From a virus, in IMG/VR virus record IMGVR_UViG_3300035670_001039, positions 1 to 27,882 of that record: DNA of 27,882 bases. One strand, 5' to 3'. The notes beneath the pieces were generated by a model. It made no database searches and was not told where the DNA came from. It saw only the letters and a program-made list of their open reading frames with translations. Position numbers and translations under genes: made by a program. This document shows positions 16,209 through 23,083 of the stretch, in pieces. The first letter of the stretch is position 1, and each line of letters begins with the position of its first letter.

Positions 16209-16333
16209 TCGAATGCGACGGCTGCGGAGTCGAGTACGACCCCGTCGGTTGTCGTTGGCGTTGCCCCAAGTGCGGACTCAAGTCGTCGTGCTGCGAGGGT
16301 GAAGCGCAAGATAGTTGCACACACAACGATTGA
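16205..16333 (+). CDS. 42-aa zinc-ribbon protein
   Basis: This short frame starts with an ATGA overlap on the upstream stop and ends at TGA 16331-16333. It encodes 42 residues with eight cysteines: Cys4-x2-Cys7, Cys16, Cys20-x2-Cys23 (CPKCGLKSS), Cys29-Cys30 and Cys37. Two CxxC knuckles 12 residues apart are a clear zinc-ribbon layout, which makes chance coding unlikely in spite of the size. Its place, between internal proteins and the scaffold, is odd for a metal-binding micro-protein. The layout echoes the zinc-ribbon genes at 387-1117. Function unknown; candidates are a small regulator or an assembly factor. Confidence 0.68.
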   Translation: MIECDGCGVEYDPVGCRWRCPKCGLKSSCCEGEAQDSCTHND

Positions 16334-16469
16334 TGTGTAAAGTTCTCCACGATCCCGAGTGGAGGAACCGACCAGTAATCCCCCTAGCTGGTTGTGTATA
16401 AGGGGCGACCAACAACTATGCAGCCATCACGGTCCTCCGCCGTGGTGAGGGCAAAAAGGAGAGTGCCAT
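16334..16469 (+). promoter_or_regulatory. leader before scaffold/capsid genes
   Basis: This is a 136-base gap in an otherwise packed gene string. It holds hairpins CTCCAC/GTGGAG (about 16344-16363), ACCAG/CTGGT (about 16371-16392) and CACGG/CCGTG (16428-16432 with 16440-16444). TATAAG at 16397-16402 could be a -10, but no -35 is seen. A strong AAGGAGAG ribosome-binding site sits at 16456-16463, 6 bases before the scaffold ATG. An own promoter or processing site for scaffold and capsid would raise their expression above the upstream genes; this is inferred. Confidence 0.4.
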
Positions 16470-16916
16470 ATGTCCCAGATCGAAGATTTCGACTACGAGG
16501 ATGACGACTTTACAGACCGCAACCCTTTGCGGAATGTGAACAAGAAACTGGAGAAGGAACTTGCTGCTCTGAGAAAAGAGCGTGAGGAACTGCTCGCAGC
16601 CAAACGAGAGAACGCTTTCATCAAGGCGGGCATCGACCCGAATGATGCGAAGTTCAAGTATTTCGTCAAGGGCTACGACGGTGAACTGACTCCAGATGCC
16701 ATCCGAGAAGCAGGGATTGAGGCGCAGTTGATCGCCCCACCGTCGCCGGTGTCCGCAAGTGCGGACGAGCAGGCTGCGTGGAACCGCACCGCCAAGGTGG
16801 CTGCGGGAGCCAACGCAGCACAAGCACCAGTCGATTGGGCAGCGCGAATCAACGCCGCCGAATCCCCCGCAGAGGTCGAAGCGATCATGGCAGAGGCGCG
16901 AGCTGCCCTCGGGTAG
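16470..16916 (+). CDS. capsid scaffolding protein
   Basis: A 148-aa protein immediately before the capsid gene. The N-terminus is acidic (IEDFDYEDDDF), followed by a coiled coil at about residues 22-48 (NKKLEKELAALRKEREELLA). The AFIKAGIDPNDAKFKYFVKG and YDGELTPDAIREAGIEAQL segments are characteristic of scaffold proteins paired with such capsid proteins in actinobacterial phages. The C-terminal 60 residues are Ala-rich and helical (SPAEVEAIMAEARAAL). Scaffolds of this kind direct prohead assembly inside the shell and leave before or during packaging. It has the strong ribosome-binding site described for the leader, fitting the high amounts needed. I see no protease domain. Confidence 0.87.
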   Translation: MSQIEDFDYEDDDFTDRNPLRNVNKKLEKELAALRKEREELLAAKRENAFIKAGIDPNDAKFKYFVKGYDGELTPDAIREAGIEAQLIAPPSPVSASADEQAAWNRTAKVAAGANAAQAPVDWAARINAAESPAEVEAIMAEARAALG

Positions 16917-16957
16917 CGAATACCCCCAAATCACTTCAACCCTGAAAGGAAACCCAA

Positions 16958-17935
16958 GTGGCCGGAGAAACAACCACCTCCTCACTTTCGGTTGACCAGA
17001 CAGCATTTGATCGCCTTGCGTACTTCGCTCTGCGTTCGGAACTTCTGTTCGACCAGGCTGCCGATGTGCAGCCGACCCAGCAGTCCATGCCTGGTTCTGC
17101 CGTCACGTTCACGATCTTCGCGGACATTGCGGCTGCCACCAGCACCCTCAACGAGGTCACCGACGTTACCCCGACCGCCCTGAGCGACTCGCAGGTCACC
17201 GTCACCCTCGCTGAATATGGCAACGCTGTCGTCACCACGGCCAAGCTCCGTGGCACGTCGTTCCTCGACGTTGACGCTGCTGCTGCGAACATCATCGGCT
17301 ACAACGCTGGCGACTCAATCGACCAGGTTGTCCGTGACGTTCTCGCCGGCGGTCAGAACGTCGTGTACGCAACGGGTGGCGCAAGCGACCCGACGAGCCG
17401 TGCAACGGTCGGCAGCGATGACACGATCACCGCGAACGACGTTCGCAAGGTCGTGGCCCAGCTCCGTGCAGCCAACGTCGCAACCTTCAACGGTGCGTAC
17501 ATCGGCTACATCCACCCTGACGTGTCGTACGACTTCCGTTCGGCAACCGATGCGGCTGGCTTCCGTAGCTCGGTCCAGTACACCAACGCGATGCCCTTCT
17601 ACCAGGGCGAGATCGGCACGTTCGAGTCGGTCCGCTTCATCGAAACCCCCCGCGCCAAGGTGTTCACGAACGCCTCGGACGGCTCGGGTTCTTCGACCGG
17701 TTCCAGCGCGACGGTGGACGTGTACTGCACCCACATCATGGGCCGTCAGGCTCTCGCCAAGGCACACAGCATCACCGATGGCAACGGCTCCATGCCGAAG
17801 ATCGTTCGCGGCAACGTGACCGACCTTCTCATGCGCCTCCAGCCGATTGGCTGGTACTGGCTCGGCGGCTACGGACGCTTCCGTGAGGCAAGCCTCCGCC
17901 GCATCGAGTCGGCCTCAAGCATCGGCTCCAACTAA
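16958..17935 (+). CDS. major capsid protein, N4-gp56 family
   Basis: A 325-aa protein that builds the capsid shell. The start is a GTG at 16958, 7 bases after GAAAGGA. The stretch VTFTIFADIAAATSTLNEV, then DVTPTALSDSQVTVTLAEYG, then NAVVTTAKLRGTSFLDVD is typical of N4-gp56-type HK97-fold capsid proteins. The central IGYIHPDVSYDFRS and C-terminal GWYWLGGYGRFREASLRRIE also fit. An insertion-like Ser/Gly/Thr loop (DGSGSSTGSSATVD, about 242-255) may be surface exposed. Codon third positions are strongly C-biased compared with neighbouring genes, fitting very high expression. It follows the scaffold directly and precedes a double-hairpin terminator. The family call is from sequence pattern. Confidence 0.92.
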   Translation: MAGETTTSSLSVDQTAFDRLAYFALRSELLFDQAADVQPTQQSMPGSAVTFTIFADIAAATSTLNEVTDVTPTALSDSQVTVTLAEYGNAVVTTAKLRGTSFLDVDAAAANIIGYNAGDSIDQVVRDVLAGGQNVVYATGGASDPTSRATVGSDDTITANDVRKVVAQLRAANVATFNGAYIGYIHPDVSYDFRSATDAAGFRSSVQYTNAMPFYQGEIGTFESVRFIETPRAKVFTNASDGSGSSTGSSATVDVYCTHIMGRQALAKAHSITDGNGSMPKIVRGNVTDLLMRLQPIGWYWLGGYGRFREASLRRIESASSIGSN

Positions 17936-17949
17936 CACGGCTCAACTCA

Positions 17950-18011
17950 CCTGACGGTTTCGACTGTCAGGCCCGTGTAGCATCGGCCCCCTGCGCGAGC
18001 GGGGGGCTTTT
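17950..18011 (+). terminator. double-hairpin terminator after capsid gene
   Basis: The first hairpin pairs CCTGAC (17950-17955) with GTCAGG (17966-17971). The second pairs GCCCCC (17986-17991) with GGGGGC (18002-18007) and is followed by TTTT at 18008-18011, a normal intrinsic terminator. Placement after the capsid gene would end the high-level scaffold/capsid transcript, with some read-through to the downstream genes. Confidence 0.75.
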
Positions 18012-18036
18012 GCTATTATCACGAACGAGGTAACCC

Positions 18037-18399
18037 ATGTCGATTTCCAATTACGCCGAGAACGCTCTGCTTGACACGCTTCGCAATCAGTCGTTTGCGG
18101 TCACCACAACCTACGTCAAGTTGCACACCGGTGACCCTGGTGAGGCTGGCACGTCGAACGCTGCGACGGAAACGACCCGCAAGTCGGTGTCGTGGTCTGC
18201 TGCATCGAGCGGATCGTTGGCTTCGTCGGCAACGCTGGAATGGACGAACGTCGCCGCAACCGAGACGTACAGCCATTGGTCGTTGTGGGACAACGCTTCT
18301 GCCGGCAACTGCTTGTGGTCGGGTGCGTTGTCAACTTCGGCTGCTGTTACGGCGGGCGACACTTTTCAGATCACATCGCTGACGCTGTCGCTGGACTAG
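18037..18399 (+). CDS. small virion-type protein (phage tail-fibre/decoration family)
   Basis: A 120-aa, almost fully beta-strand protein with a GAGGT ribosome-binding site. It begins MSISNYAENALLDTLRNQSF and contains YVKLHTGDPGEAGTSNAA, then a hydrophobic WSLWDNASAGNCLWSGAL and a final ITSLTLSLD strand. The NxxEN...L, LHTGDPGEAGT and DxxxGNxLW elements match a very common small phage protein that databases often label tail fibre or minor structural protein. The exact role is unsettled. Its position, first after the capsid terminator and before a repeat protein, fits a decoration or appendage protein. Confidence 0.75.
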   Translation: MSISNYAENALLDTLRNQSFAVTTTYVKLHTGDPGEAGTSNAATETTRKSVSWSAASSGSLASSATLEWTNVAATETYSHWSLWDNASAGNCLWSGALSTSAAVTAGDTFQITSLTLSLD

Positions 18400-18410
18400 C
18401 GGGGTAGGCG

Positions 18411-19472
18411 GTGGCTTCGCCGCTCGACAGGCTCACAGACTTCACCTTCGGGTTTGTCAATGGTGGGCAGTTTTACCTTGGCCCGATCAAGGATCGTACG
18501 GCCACAGGGTCTGGTACTGGTACCGCGACGACGGTCAATGTCGTCATCAAGTTCCGTACCGCGACTGGTTCTGGTGCGGGGACGCAGTCTGCTACTGGGG
18601 TGCATATCGCTCCGCGTACTGCGACGGGGTCGGGTACGGGATCTGCAACCGTTGCAGGTCTACATATTGCGCCGAGGACGGCCACAGGATCCGGCACCGG
18701 ATCGGCTTCGGTAACAGGTGTCCACATTGCGCCTCGAACGGCGACAGGATCTGGGCAGGGTACGCAGTCGGCTGATGGGGATTACATTCGTGTCCGCACA
18801 GCAACTGGGTCAGGTACGGGTGCAGGCACGGCTGTCGGGGCTGTCGTCTACGCCCGTACCGCTACCGGCTCGGGGACTGGGTCGTCATCGTCGGTTGAGG
18901 TCATCGTTGTCATCCGTACCGCTACCGGCTTGGGGACTGGGTCGGCAACGGCGGATGGTTCCTCGACTCGAGCCAGGATGGCCACAGGGTCTGGGGCTGG
19001 GACATCGGCTGCTGACGGGCTGCACATTGCCCCCAGAACGGCTTCTAACGCCTCTGTAGGCTCGTCTGCTGCGTCTGGGCTACATATTGCGCCAAGAACC
19101 GCCACGGGATCTGGGGCAGGCACACAGGTCGTTGTGGGGGCGAGGATTGTTCGGGTGTCGGGGACGAACACGGGCAACGGGTCTGGCACGGCGGTGTGGG
19201 TCAAGTCTCGGATCTTCCGCGTCCCCGCCAAGCAGAAGGTCGGCTACGCCCAGAGGCTCGGGGAAACCGACGCGGACCGGCTGTTTTCGTTCACGCCGAA
19301 AGGTCTGCGGGCTGACAATTTGTACAAGCTGACTAACGGGACGTACACAACCACGGATCCCCGTCGCCCCGAACTGGTGATCAAGGTCTACTACGGTGGC
19401 CACGACATTTTCTTGGATGACACCGAAGTGGGAGAATTGACCGCAGCGGGCTACGGAGCGTACATCACCTAA
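18411..19472 (+). CDS. Ser/Thr/Gly-rich 20-residue-repeat virion protein
   Basis: A 353-aa protein with GTG start 8 bases after GGGG. Residues 29-248 are eleven tandem 20-residue units with consensus R-T-A-T-G-S-G-T/A-G-S/T-x5-(I/V)-x3, most often ending GLHIAP; a degenerate twelfth unit follows. Each unit pairs a Gly/Ser/Thr-rich turn with a short hydrophobic strand, suggesting a beta-solenoid or fibrous fold. Residues about 260-353 form a different, compact domain that ends KVYYGGHDIFLDDTEVGEL and TAAGYGAYIT; nearly the same domain forms the C-terminus of the next gene. Lying between a virion-type protein and three glycosyltransferases, it may be a capsid or tail decoration fibre and a glycan acceptor. 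It may instead be a host-attachment fibre. Function is inferred. Confidence 0.8.
   Translation: MASPLDRLTDFTFGFVNGGQFYLGPIKDRTATGSGTGTATTVNVVIKFRTATGSGAGTQSATGVHIAPRTATGSGTGSATVAGLHIAPRTATGSGTGSASVTGVHIAPRTATGSGQGTQSADGDYIRVRTATGSGTGAGTAVGAVVYARTATGSGTGSSSSVEVIVVIRTATGLGTGSATADGSSTRARMATGSGAGTSAADGLHIAPRTASNASVGSSAASGLHIAPRTATGSGAGTQVVVGARIVRVSGTNTGNGSGTAVWVKSRIFRVPAKQKVGYAQRLGETDADRLFSFTPKGLRADNLYKLTNGTYTTTDPRRPELVIKVYYGGHDIFLDDTEVGELTAAGYGAYIT
18495..19154 (+). repeat. eleven tandem 60-base coding repeats
   Basis: Exact 60-base spacing runs from the first Arg codon (18495) to unit eleven (19095-19154). The peptide TATGSG is nearly constant while its codons differ in almost every unit: ACG-GCC-ACA, ACC-GCG-ACT, ACT-GCG-ACG, ACA-GCA-ACT and so on for Thr-Ala-Thr. 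Units 7 and 8 are close at DNA level, suggesting a recent duplication. These are coding repeats, not a CRISPR array. Confidence 0.9.
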
Positions 19473-19768
19473 TGGCTACATTCAGACCACCAACCGACAA
19501 CTTTGTGGCATTCGTACTGCCAGAAGATCCGAGTGGGGCTTTCCCACTTTCCATCGATGAACGCTTCGCCAACCAACTCGGCTACCACATCCGCAATGCA
19601 TCACGCGGTCGCAACATCTACAAGCTTGTTGACGGCACCTACACCGACGGACAGCCGTCCGATCCCGACCTGATCGTCAAGGTCTATTATGGAGGCCACG
19701 ACATCGAAGTGGACGAGCAGGAGGTCGCTGACCTGACTGCTGCGGGATACGGAAGTTACATAACGTGA
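19472..19768 (+). CDS. 98-aa paralogue of the repeat protein's C-terminal domain
   Basis: TAATG overlap with the upstream stop gives the start. Residues about 49-98 (IYKLVDGTYTDGQPSDPDLI, then VKVYYGGHDIEVDEQEVADL, then TAAGYGSYIT) align over their whole length with the last 50 residues of the upstream repeat protein, with strong identity around KVYYGGHDI and LTAAGYG. The N-terminal half (FRPPTDNFVAFVLPEDPSGA) also echoes the region before that domain in the neighbour. It is therefore a stand-alone version of the same module, produced by tandem duplication. A role in capping or anchoring the repeat fibre to the virion is a reasonable guess. Confidence 0.78.
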   Translation: MATFRPPTDNFVAFVLPEDPSGAFPLSIDERFANQLGYHIRNASRGRNIYKLVDGTYTDGQPSDPDLIVKVYYGGHDIEVDEQEVADLTAAGYGSYIT

Positions 19769-20040
19769 AGCATCAAGAAGTGCATCCCAACCTGGACGTG
19801 GAGGGCTGTTTTGGTTGCAAGGTTGCTGGCATCCGCATGGGTGCGAATACGACGACAAGTCGAGGCGCGGTGGTCGATGAGATCAACAAGCGTGAGCGTG
19901 GCTGGCAGCAAGATATGCCGGCCTACAAGAGGCTACGGCAGAACGGGTTGCAGCCGAAAAAGATCGACGGAGCCGCCGAAGTGGAACGCCGCGCGAAAGA
20001 GGCGTGGCAGGTAGAAACTGGCATTCTGCCGAACAAATGA
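19765..20040 (+). CDS. small GCFGCK-motif protein of unknown function
   Basis: A 91-aa protein with GTG start in a GTGA overlap. It begins VHPNLDVEGCFGCKVAGIRMG, split here as a CxxC knuckle in EGCFGCK, followed by a charged helical body (VVDEINKRERGWQQDMPAYKRLRQ; VERRAKEAWQVETG). Proteins starting HP.....EGCFGCK are, from memory, very common small genes in actinobacterial phages, without known function. The single CxxC could bind metal only as a dimer. In this phage it sits between the repeat-protein pair and three glycosyltransferases, coupled to both sides by 4-base overlaps. Confidence 0.75.
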   Translation: MKHQEVHPNLDVEGCFGCKVAGIRMGANTTTSRGAVVDEINKRERGWQQDMPAYKRLRQNGLQPKKIDGAAEVERRAKEAWQVETGILPNK

Positions 20041-20687
20041 TTTCTACCGTAGTCATACCGGTGTTGAATCGGTACGACCTGCTGGCTCGGTGTGTGGCAT
20101 CGATTGATTTTCCTGTGGAGAATCTGTTGATCATCAACAACGGGCCGCAGGCGGTGGTTGTGGAGAAACGCGCCACGAACCAGCGGGTGCTGGATATGCC
20201 GTCCAATCTTGGTGTCGGGCCGTCGTGGAATCTCGGCATCAAATGTTTCCCGTGGTCAAGTGGTTGGCTGTTTCTCAATTCGGACGCATGGTTCAGCCCT
20301 GGCGCGTTGGCTGACTTTTGGAGTCGTTGCGGACGCGATACGATCACGCTTGCCGGCGACCCAGGTTGGTGCTGTGCATGGATTGGGGACGAGGTTGTGA
20401 AGAAGGTGGGGATGTTTTCAGAGTGTTATTTGCCTGCGTACTACGAGGACACGGACTTTGAGGCTCGAGCAAAAGCTGTCGGGATCATCGCAGACAGAAC
20501 CGACTGCGCGGTCAACCACGACAATGCTTCAACGGTGCTGACGGATCCCGCGATCAAGCCGCTGCATATGCCACGGTTCAGGATCAACACGAAACTGCAC
20601 AACGAACGCTGGGCGAACGGTGTTCCCGATGCGGGGTATTGGTCGTTGGATGCTCGACGGAAGATGGGTTGGGATGCGCCACAGTAG
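20037..20687 (+). CDS. GT2-type glycosyltransferase (GT-A fold)
   Basis: A 216-aa protein, start chosen as the ATG at 20037 in an ATGA overlap; an in-frame upstream start at 20004 would extend into the previous gene. It begins ISTVVIPVLNRYDLLARCV, the nucleotide-sugar-binding strand of family 2 glycosyltransferases. LNSDAWF near residue 80 takes the place of the DxD metal motif (here S-D-A, so the motif is degenerate). YYEDTDFEARAK near 136 is the typical ED catalytic-base region. Such enzymes transfer sugar from a nucleotide-sugar donor to an acceptor protein, DNA base or glycan. It is the first of three glycosyltransferase-like genes in a row within the structural operon, which favours virion proteins or surface receptors as targets. 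Donor and acceptor cannot be told from sequence. Confidence 0.85.
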   Translation: MISTVVIPVLNRYDLLARCVASIDFPVENLLIINNGPQAVVVEKRATNQRVLDMPSNLGVGPSWNLGIKCFPWSSGWLFLNSDAWFSPGALADFWSRCGRDTITLAGDPGWCCAWIGDEVVKKVGMFSECYLPAYYEDTDFEARAKAVGIIADRTDCAVNHDNASTVLTDPAIKPLHMPRFRINTKLHNERWANGVPDAGYWSLDARRKMGWDAPQ

Positions 20688-21534
20688 AGTTGTTGCTCTT
20701 TGCCCAGCCCGAACGGTAACTGGCGGCCCCGAAGCTCTGCACCAGTTTGTGGATTCAATCAACCGTCAAGGTGGCAACGGGGTGATCTGCTACCAGCCAA
20801 ATACCACAGAAATACCATCGGCGTACCGTGAGTACGACACGCCGGTCATTGCCAGAGAACAGATCACCGACGATGACCTTGTGGTGATTCCCGAGATCTG
20901 GCCGCAGCAGGTTGGTGAGTTCAAGAACGCTGCGCTGTGGTGGCTGTCCGTGGATTGGGCGAAACCAGAAGCGTTGACGTGCCAGCCGTTGTACCACCTC
21001 GCGCAGTCTTTCTATGCGTACTCATTTCTGTTGAGCCACAACAAACGACCGACGGTGCTGGCCGATTACATCCATCCCGCGTTTGTGGATCGACGCGGCC
21101 ATCGGGATCCCGTCGTCGCGGTCAACCCCGCCAAAGGTAAGCACCTGATTGAGCAGTTCCGTGAGGTTGCGCCAGACATTGAGTTGCTGGAACTAGCCGG
21201 CTACGACCGCAACGATCTGGTTGATGTCTTGAATCGCACGACTGTCTATGTCGATTTTGGTCACCACCCTGGTCGGGACAGACTGCCACGCGAGGCTGCC
21301 GTGTGCGGGAACGTGGTGTTTGTTCACGACGTTGGGGCTGGACGATGCCACGCCGACTATGCGGTCGGAGGTAATTACCGGTTCCGTGCCGACGATCTAG
21401 ATACCCTTGCTCGGAATGTCCGACACGCTCTCGAGAATCGCAATACGCACTTTGCTACGCAGAGCCAGTTTCGGAAAAACATTGCTGACGAACGTCAACT
21501 GTTCGATGATCTGGTGAGGGGCTTGCTGTGGTGA
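20674..21534 (+). CDS. glycosyltransferase-like protein (GT-B fold)
   Basis: A 286-aa protein from the ATG at 20674, overlapping the previous gene by 14 bases. The N-terminus (RVVALCPARTVTGGPEALHQ) has the GGPE...L pattern of glycosyltransferases that bind the acceptor in the first Rossmann half. Near residue 197, VDFGHHPGRDRLPREAAVCGN takes the place of the family 4 E-x7-E/EAMACG donor-binding region, with an Arg-Glu-Ala and a following CG. A middle segment (AALWWLSVDWAKPE) is aromatic-rich. It ends with a helical tail as in GT-B enzymes. It probably acts with the GT2 and GT4 neighbours in building one glycan. Substrates unknown. The call is by fold pattern and is less sure than for the neighbours. 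Confidence 0.75.
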   Translation: MRHSRVVALCPARTVTGGPEALHQFVDSINRQGGNGVICYQPNTTEIPSAYREYDTPVIAREQITDDDLVVIPEIWPQQVGEFKNAALWWLSVDWAKPEALTCQPLYHLAQSFYAYSFLLSHNKRPTVLADYIHPAFVDRRGHRDPVVAVNPAKGKHLIEQFREVAPDIELLELAGYDRNDLVDVLNRTTVYVDFGHHPGRDRLPREAAVCGNVVFVHDVGAGRCHADYAVGGNYRFRADDLDTLARNVRHALENRNTHFATQSQFRKNIADERQLFDDLVRGLLW

Positions 21535-22622
21535 ACTACCAGCATTGGGGCGGATTTTCTGATGCTCGATTTGGTTACGGCGAGCATTGGCGTGGATTCA
21601 CGTCGCACTTGCCCGAGGGCGTGGTGCTGCACGACAAGGCTTCGGTCAGCGTCCATATGGGTGTCCCCCAGTCATGCCACGGTTGGTGGGCTGGCCAGTT
21701 CCGTGTTCTGAACACGATGTGGGAAAGCGACAGGATCCCGTCCAGTTTCCGCCGCTACCTGCCGTTGTATGACATGATCGTCGTTCCGAATGAGATTGAT
21801 CAGGAACGGTTTGCCGAGCATCACCCGATTGTCAAGGTTGTGCCGCTGGGTGTGGACCGCAAGGAATACCCTGCGATTGAGGTGCCGCGTCTGGATCGTT
21901 TCCAGTTCCGTGCCGGTGGCAGTCTGTGGTGGCGCAAGGGTTTAGACATCGTGGTGAAGGCATTCCACAAGCTGGATTTGCCCGATGCCGATTTGCGGAT
22001 CAAAGCCGCCCCCCACGCCTCGGATGTCCCCAAGACTGACCTCGGCCCGAACGTGTATTTGGATCGGAAGTGGATGAGCCACGACGACAAGTGCCGTTGG
22101 TTTGCCGAGGCTGACTGCTTCATCGCTGCGTCTCGGGGTGAGGGTTTTGGGTTGATGCCGTTGCAGACCATTGCGATGGGTGTCCCGACCATTGTCAGCC
22201 TCACGACTGGTCAGATCCAGTTTTCGCACCTGGCGACGGGGCGGGTCAAGTGCGGCAAGTCGCCAGCGGTGATCGGCGGGATGTGGGACGAACCTGATCT
22301 GGACGAACTCTGCGACCTGATGTTTGACCACTACCGCAACGCTGACAAGTACCGCCAGCAGGCACGGACGAATGTCCCCGAGGTGGATGAGTTTTCGTGG
22401 GATAACGCTGTGCAGAAGATGTTGACAACCCTGCCCGAAGGGACGCTGTTATCCACAAACGAGTGGGTGGAATCCGTTTCGTGGATACAAGTCAAGGTGC
22501 TGGACAACGTCGATGCGGACATCGGCAAGAACAAAGTCCGGCTGCGCAAGGGCGAAACGGCAACAATCACCGACGGCCAATACCAAGTGTTGTACGATGC
22601 AGGCAAGGTGGTGATGGCGTGA
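21531..22622 (+). CDS. GT4-type glycosyltransferase with extra C-terminal module
   Basis: A 363-aa protein. I prefer the GTG at 21531 (GTGA overlap), though the GTG at 21528 is also possible. Near residue 193 it has the classic family 4 donor site: EADCFIAASRGEGFGLMPLQ followed by AMGVPTIVS. GGSLWWRKGLDIVVKAFHKL near 130 is the usual linker strand and helix of GT-B retaining enzymes. The N-terminal half (GGFSDARFGYGEHWRGF; MWESDRIPSSF) fits the acceptor domain. The glycosyltransferase part ends near residue 315. The last 46 residues (about 318-363; VKVLDNVDADIGKNKVRLRK ... VLYDAGKVVMA) form an additional small beta module not needed for catalysis, of a type seen in small phage virion proteins. 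It may bring the enzyme to the virion protein it modifies. Confidence 0.87.
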   Translation: MNYQHWGGFSDARFGYGEHWRGFTSHLPEGVVLHDKASVSVHMGVPQSCHGWWAGQFRVLNTMWESDRIPSSFRRYLPLYDMIVVPNEIDQERFAEHHPIVKVVPLGVDRKEYPAIEVPRLDRFQFRAGGSLWWRKGLDIVVKAFHKLDLPDADLRIKAAPHASDVPKTDLGPNVYLDRKWMSHDDKCRWFAEADCFIAASRGEGFGLMPLQTIAMGVPTIVSLTTGQIQFSHLATGRVKCGKSPAVIGGMWDEPDLDELCDLMFDHYRNADKYRQQARTNVPEVDEFSWDNAVQKMLTTLPEGTLLSTNEWVESVSWIQVKVLDNVDADIGKNKVRLRKGETATITDGQYQVLYDAGKVVMA

Positions 22623-22780
22623 AGCAGAAGAAAGCCTTTTGGGAAACGAAGAATCCGAACAAGAAATCGACTCCGTTGACCCCGAAGCAGAAGGCGTTTG
22701 CCAAGTCTCGGGCGAAGAAGGCTGGGCGGCCCTACCCGAATCTTGTGGACAATGCTGCCGCTCGACGGATGGGTAAGTGA
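22619..22780 (+). CDS. 53-aa lysine-rich protein
   Basis: GTG start in a GTGA overlap with the glycosyltransferase stop. The protein is highly basic: KQKKAFWETKNPNKKS, then TPLTPKQKAFAKSRAKKAGR, then PYPNLVDNAAARRMGK. About one residue in four is Lys. The TPLTPKQKAFAKARAKKAGRPYPNLVDN-like pattern recurs, from memory, in small proteins of aquatic and actinobacterial phages with no known function. It is the first of four tiny basic genes. Binding to packaged or incoming DNA, or to RNA, would suit the charge, but this is inference. Confidence 0.7.
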   Translation: MKQKKAFWETKNPNKKSTPLTPKQKAFAKSRAKKAGRPYPNLVDNAAARRMGK

Positions 22781-23037
22781 TGGCTGAGTACAAGGGCAAG
22801 AAAGTCAGCCTGAACAAGCCACGCCCGATCCGCAAGGGGGAGCCGAGTTACGGACGCAAGAAATCCGTGGTTTATGTCTCGGACGGTGGCAAGGTCAAGC
22901 GGGTCACTTTCGGGGATCCGAACATGACGATCAAGAAGAACCAGCCTGGTCGCCGGTCTAATTTCCGTGCGAGGCACAACTGTGCGGATCCTGGCCCCAA
23001 GACCAAGGCTCGCTACTGGTCCTGCAAAGCTTGGTAG
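22780..23037 (+). CDS. DUF5872-like small basic protein
   Basis: An 85-aa protein from the ATG at 22780 (TGATG with the upstream stop); a GTG at 22777 would add one residue. The body KVKRVTFGDPNMTIKKNQPG, then RRSNFRARHNCADPGPKTKA, then RYWSCKAW matches, from memory, the DUF5872 pattern (FGDP..M ... RR.SFRARH.C ... KTKARYWSC..W) found in aquatic phages and some large viruses. Conserved Cys/His/Trp positions suggest a small fold with possible metal binding, and charge suggests nucleic acid contact. No function is established. It is coupled to the preceding tiny basic gene; a 46-base gap separates it from the next. Confidence 0.78.
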   Translation: MAEYKGKKVSLNKPRPIRKGEPSYGRKKSVVYVSDGGKVKRVTFGDPNMTIKKNQPGRRSNFRARHNCADPGPKTKARYWSCKAW

Positions 23038-23083
23038 ACATACGGTAATATCGTCGTCGGTCCCGTCAACAGGAGGTGTGCCG

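Noticed and set aside
18495-19154. CRISPR-like regular repeats
   Set aside because: The repeats are tandem without spacers, in frame, and conserved as peptide rather than DNA.
20004-20036. Upstream in-frame start for the GT2 gene
   Set aside because: It would add 11 residues before the conserved first strand and overlap the preceding gene by 37 bases; the ATGA-coupled ATG is a better start.
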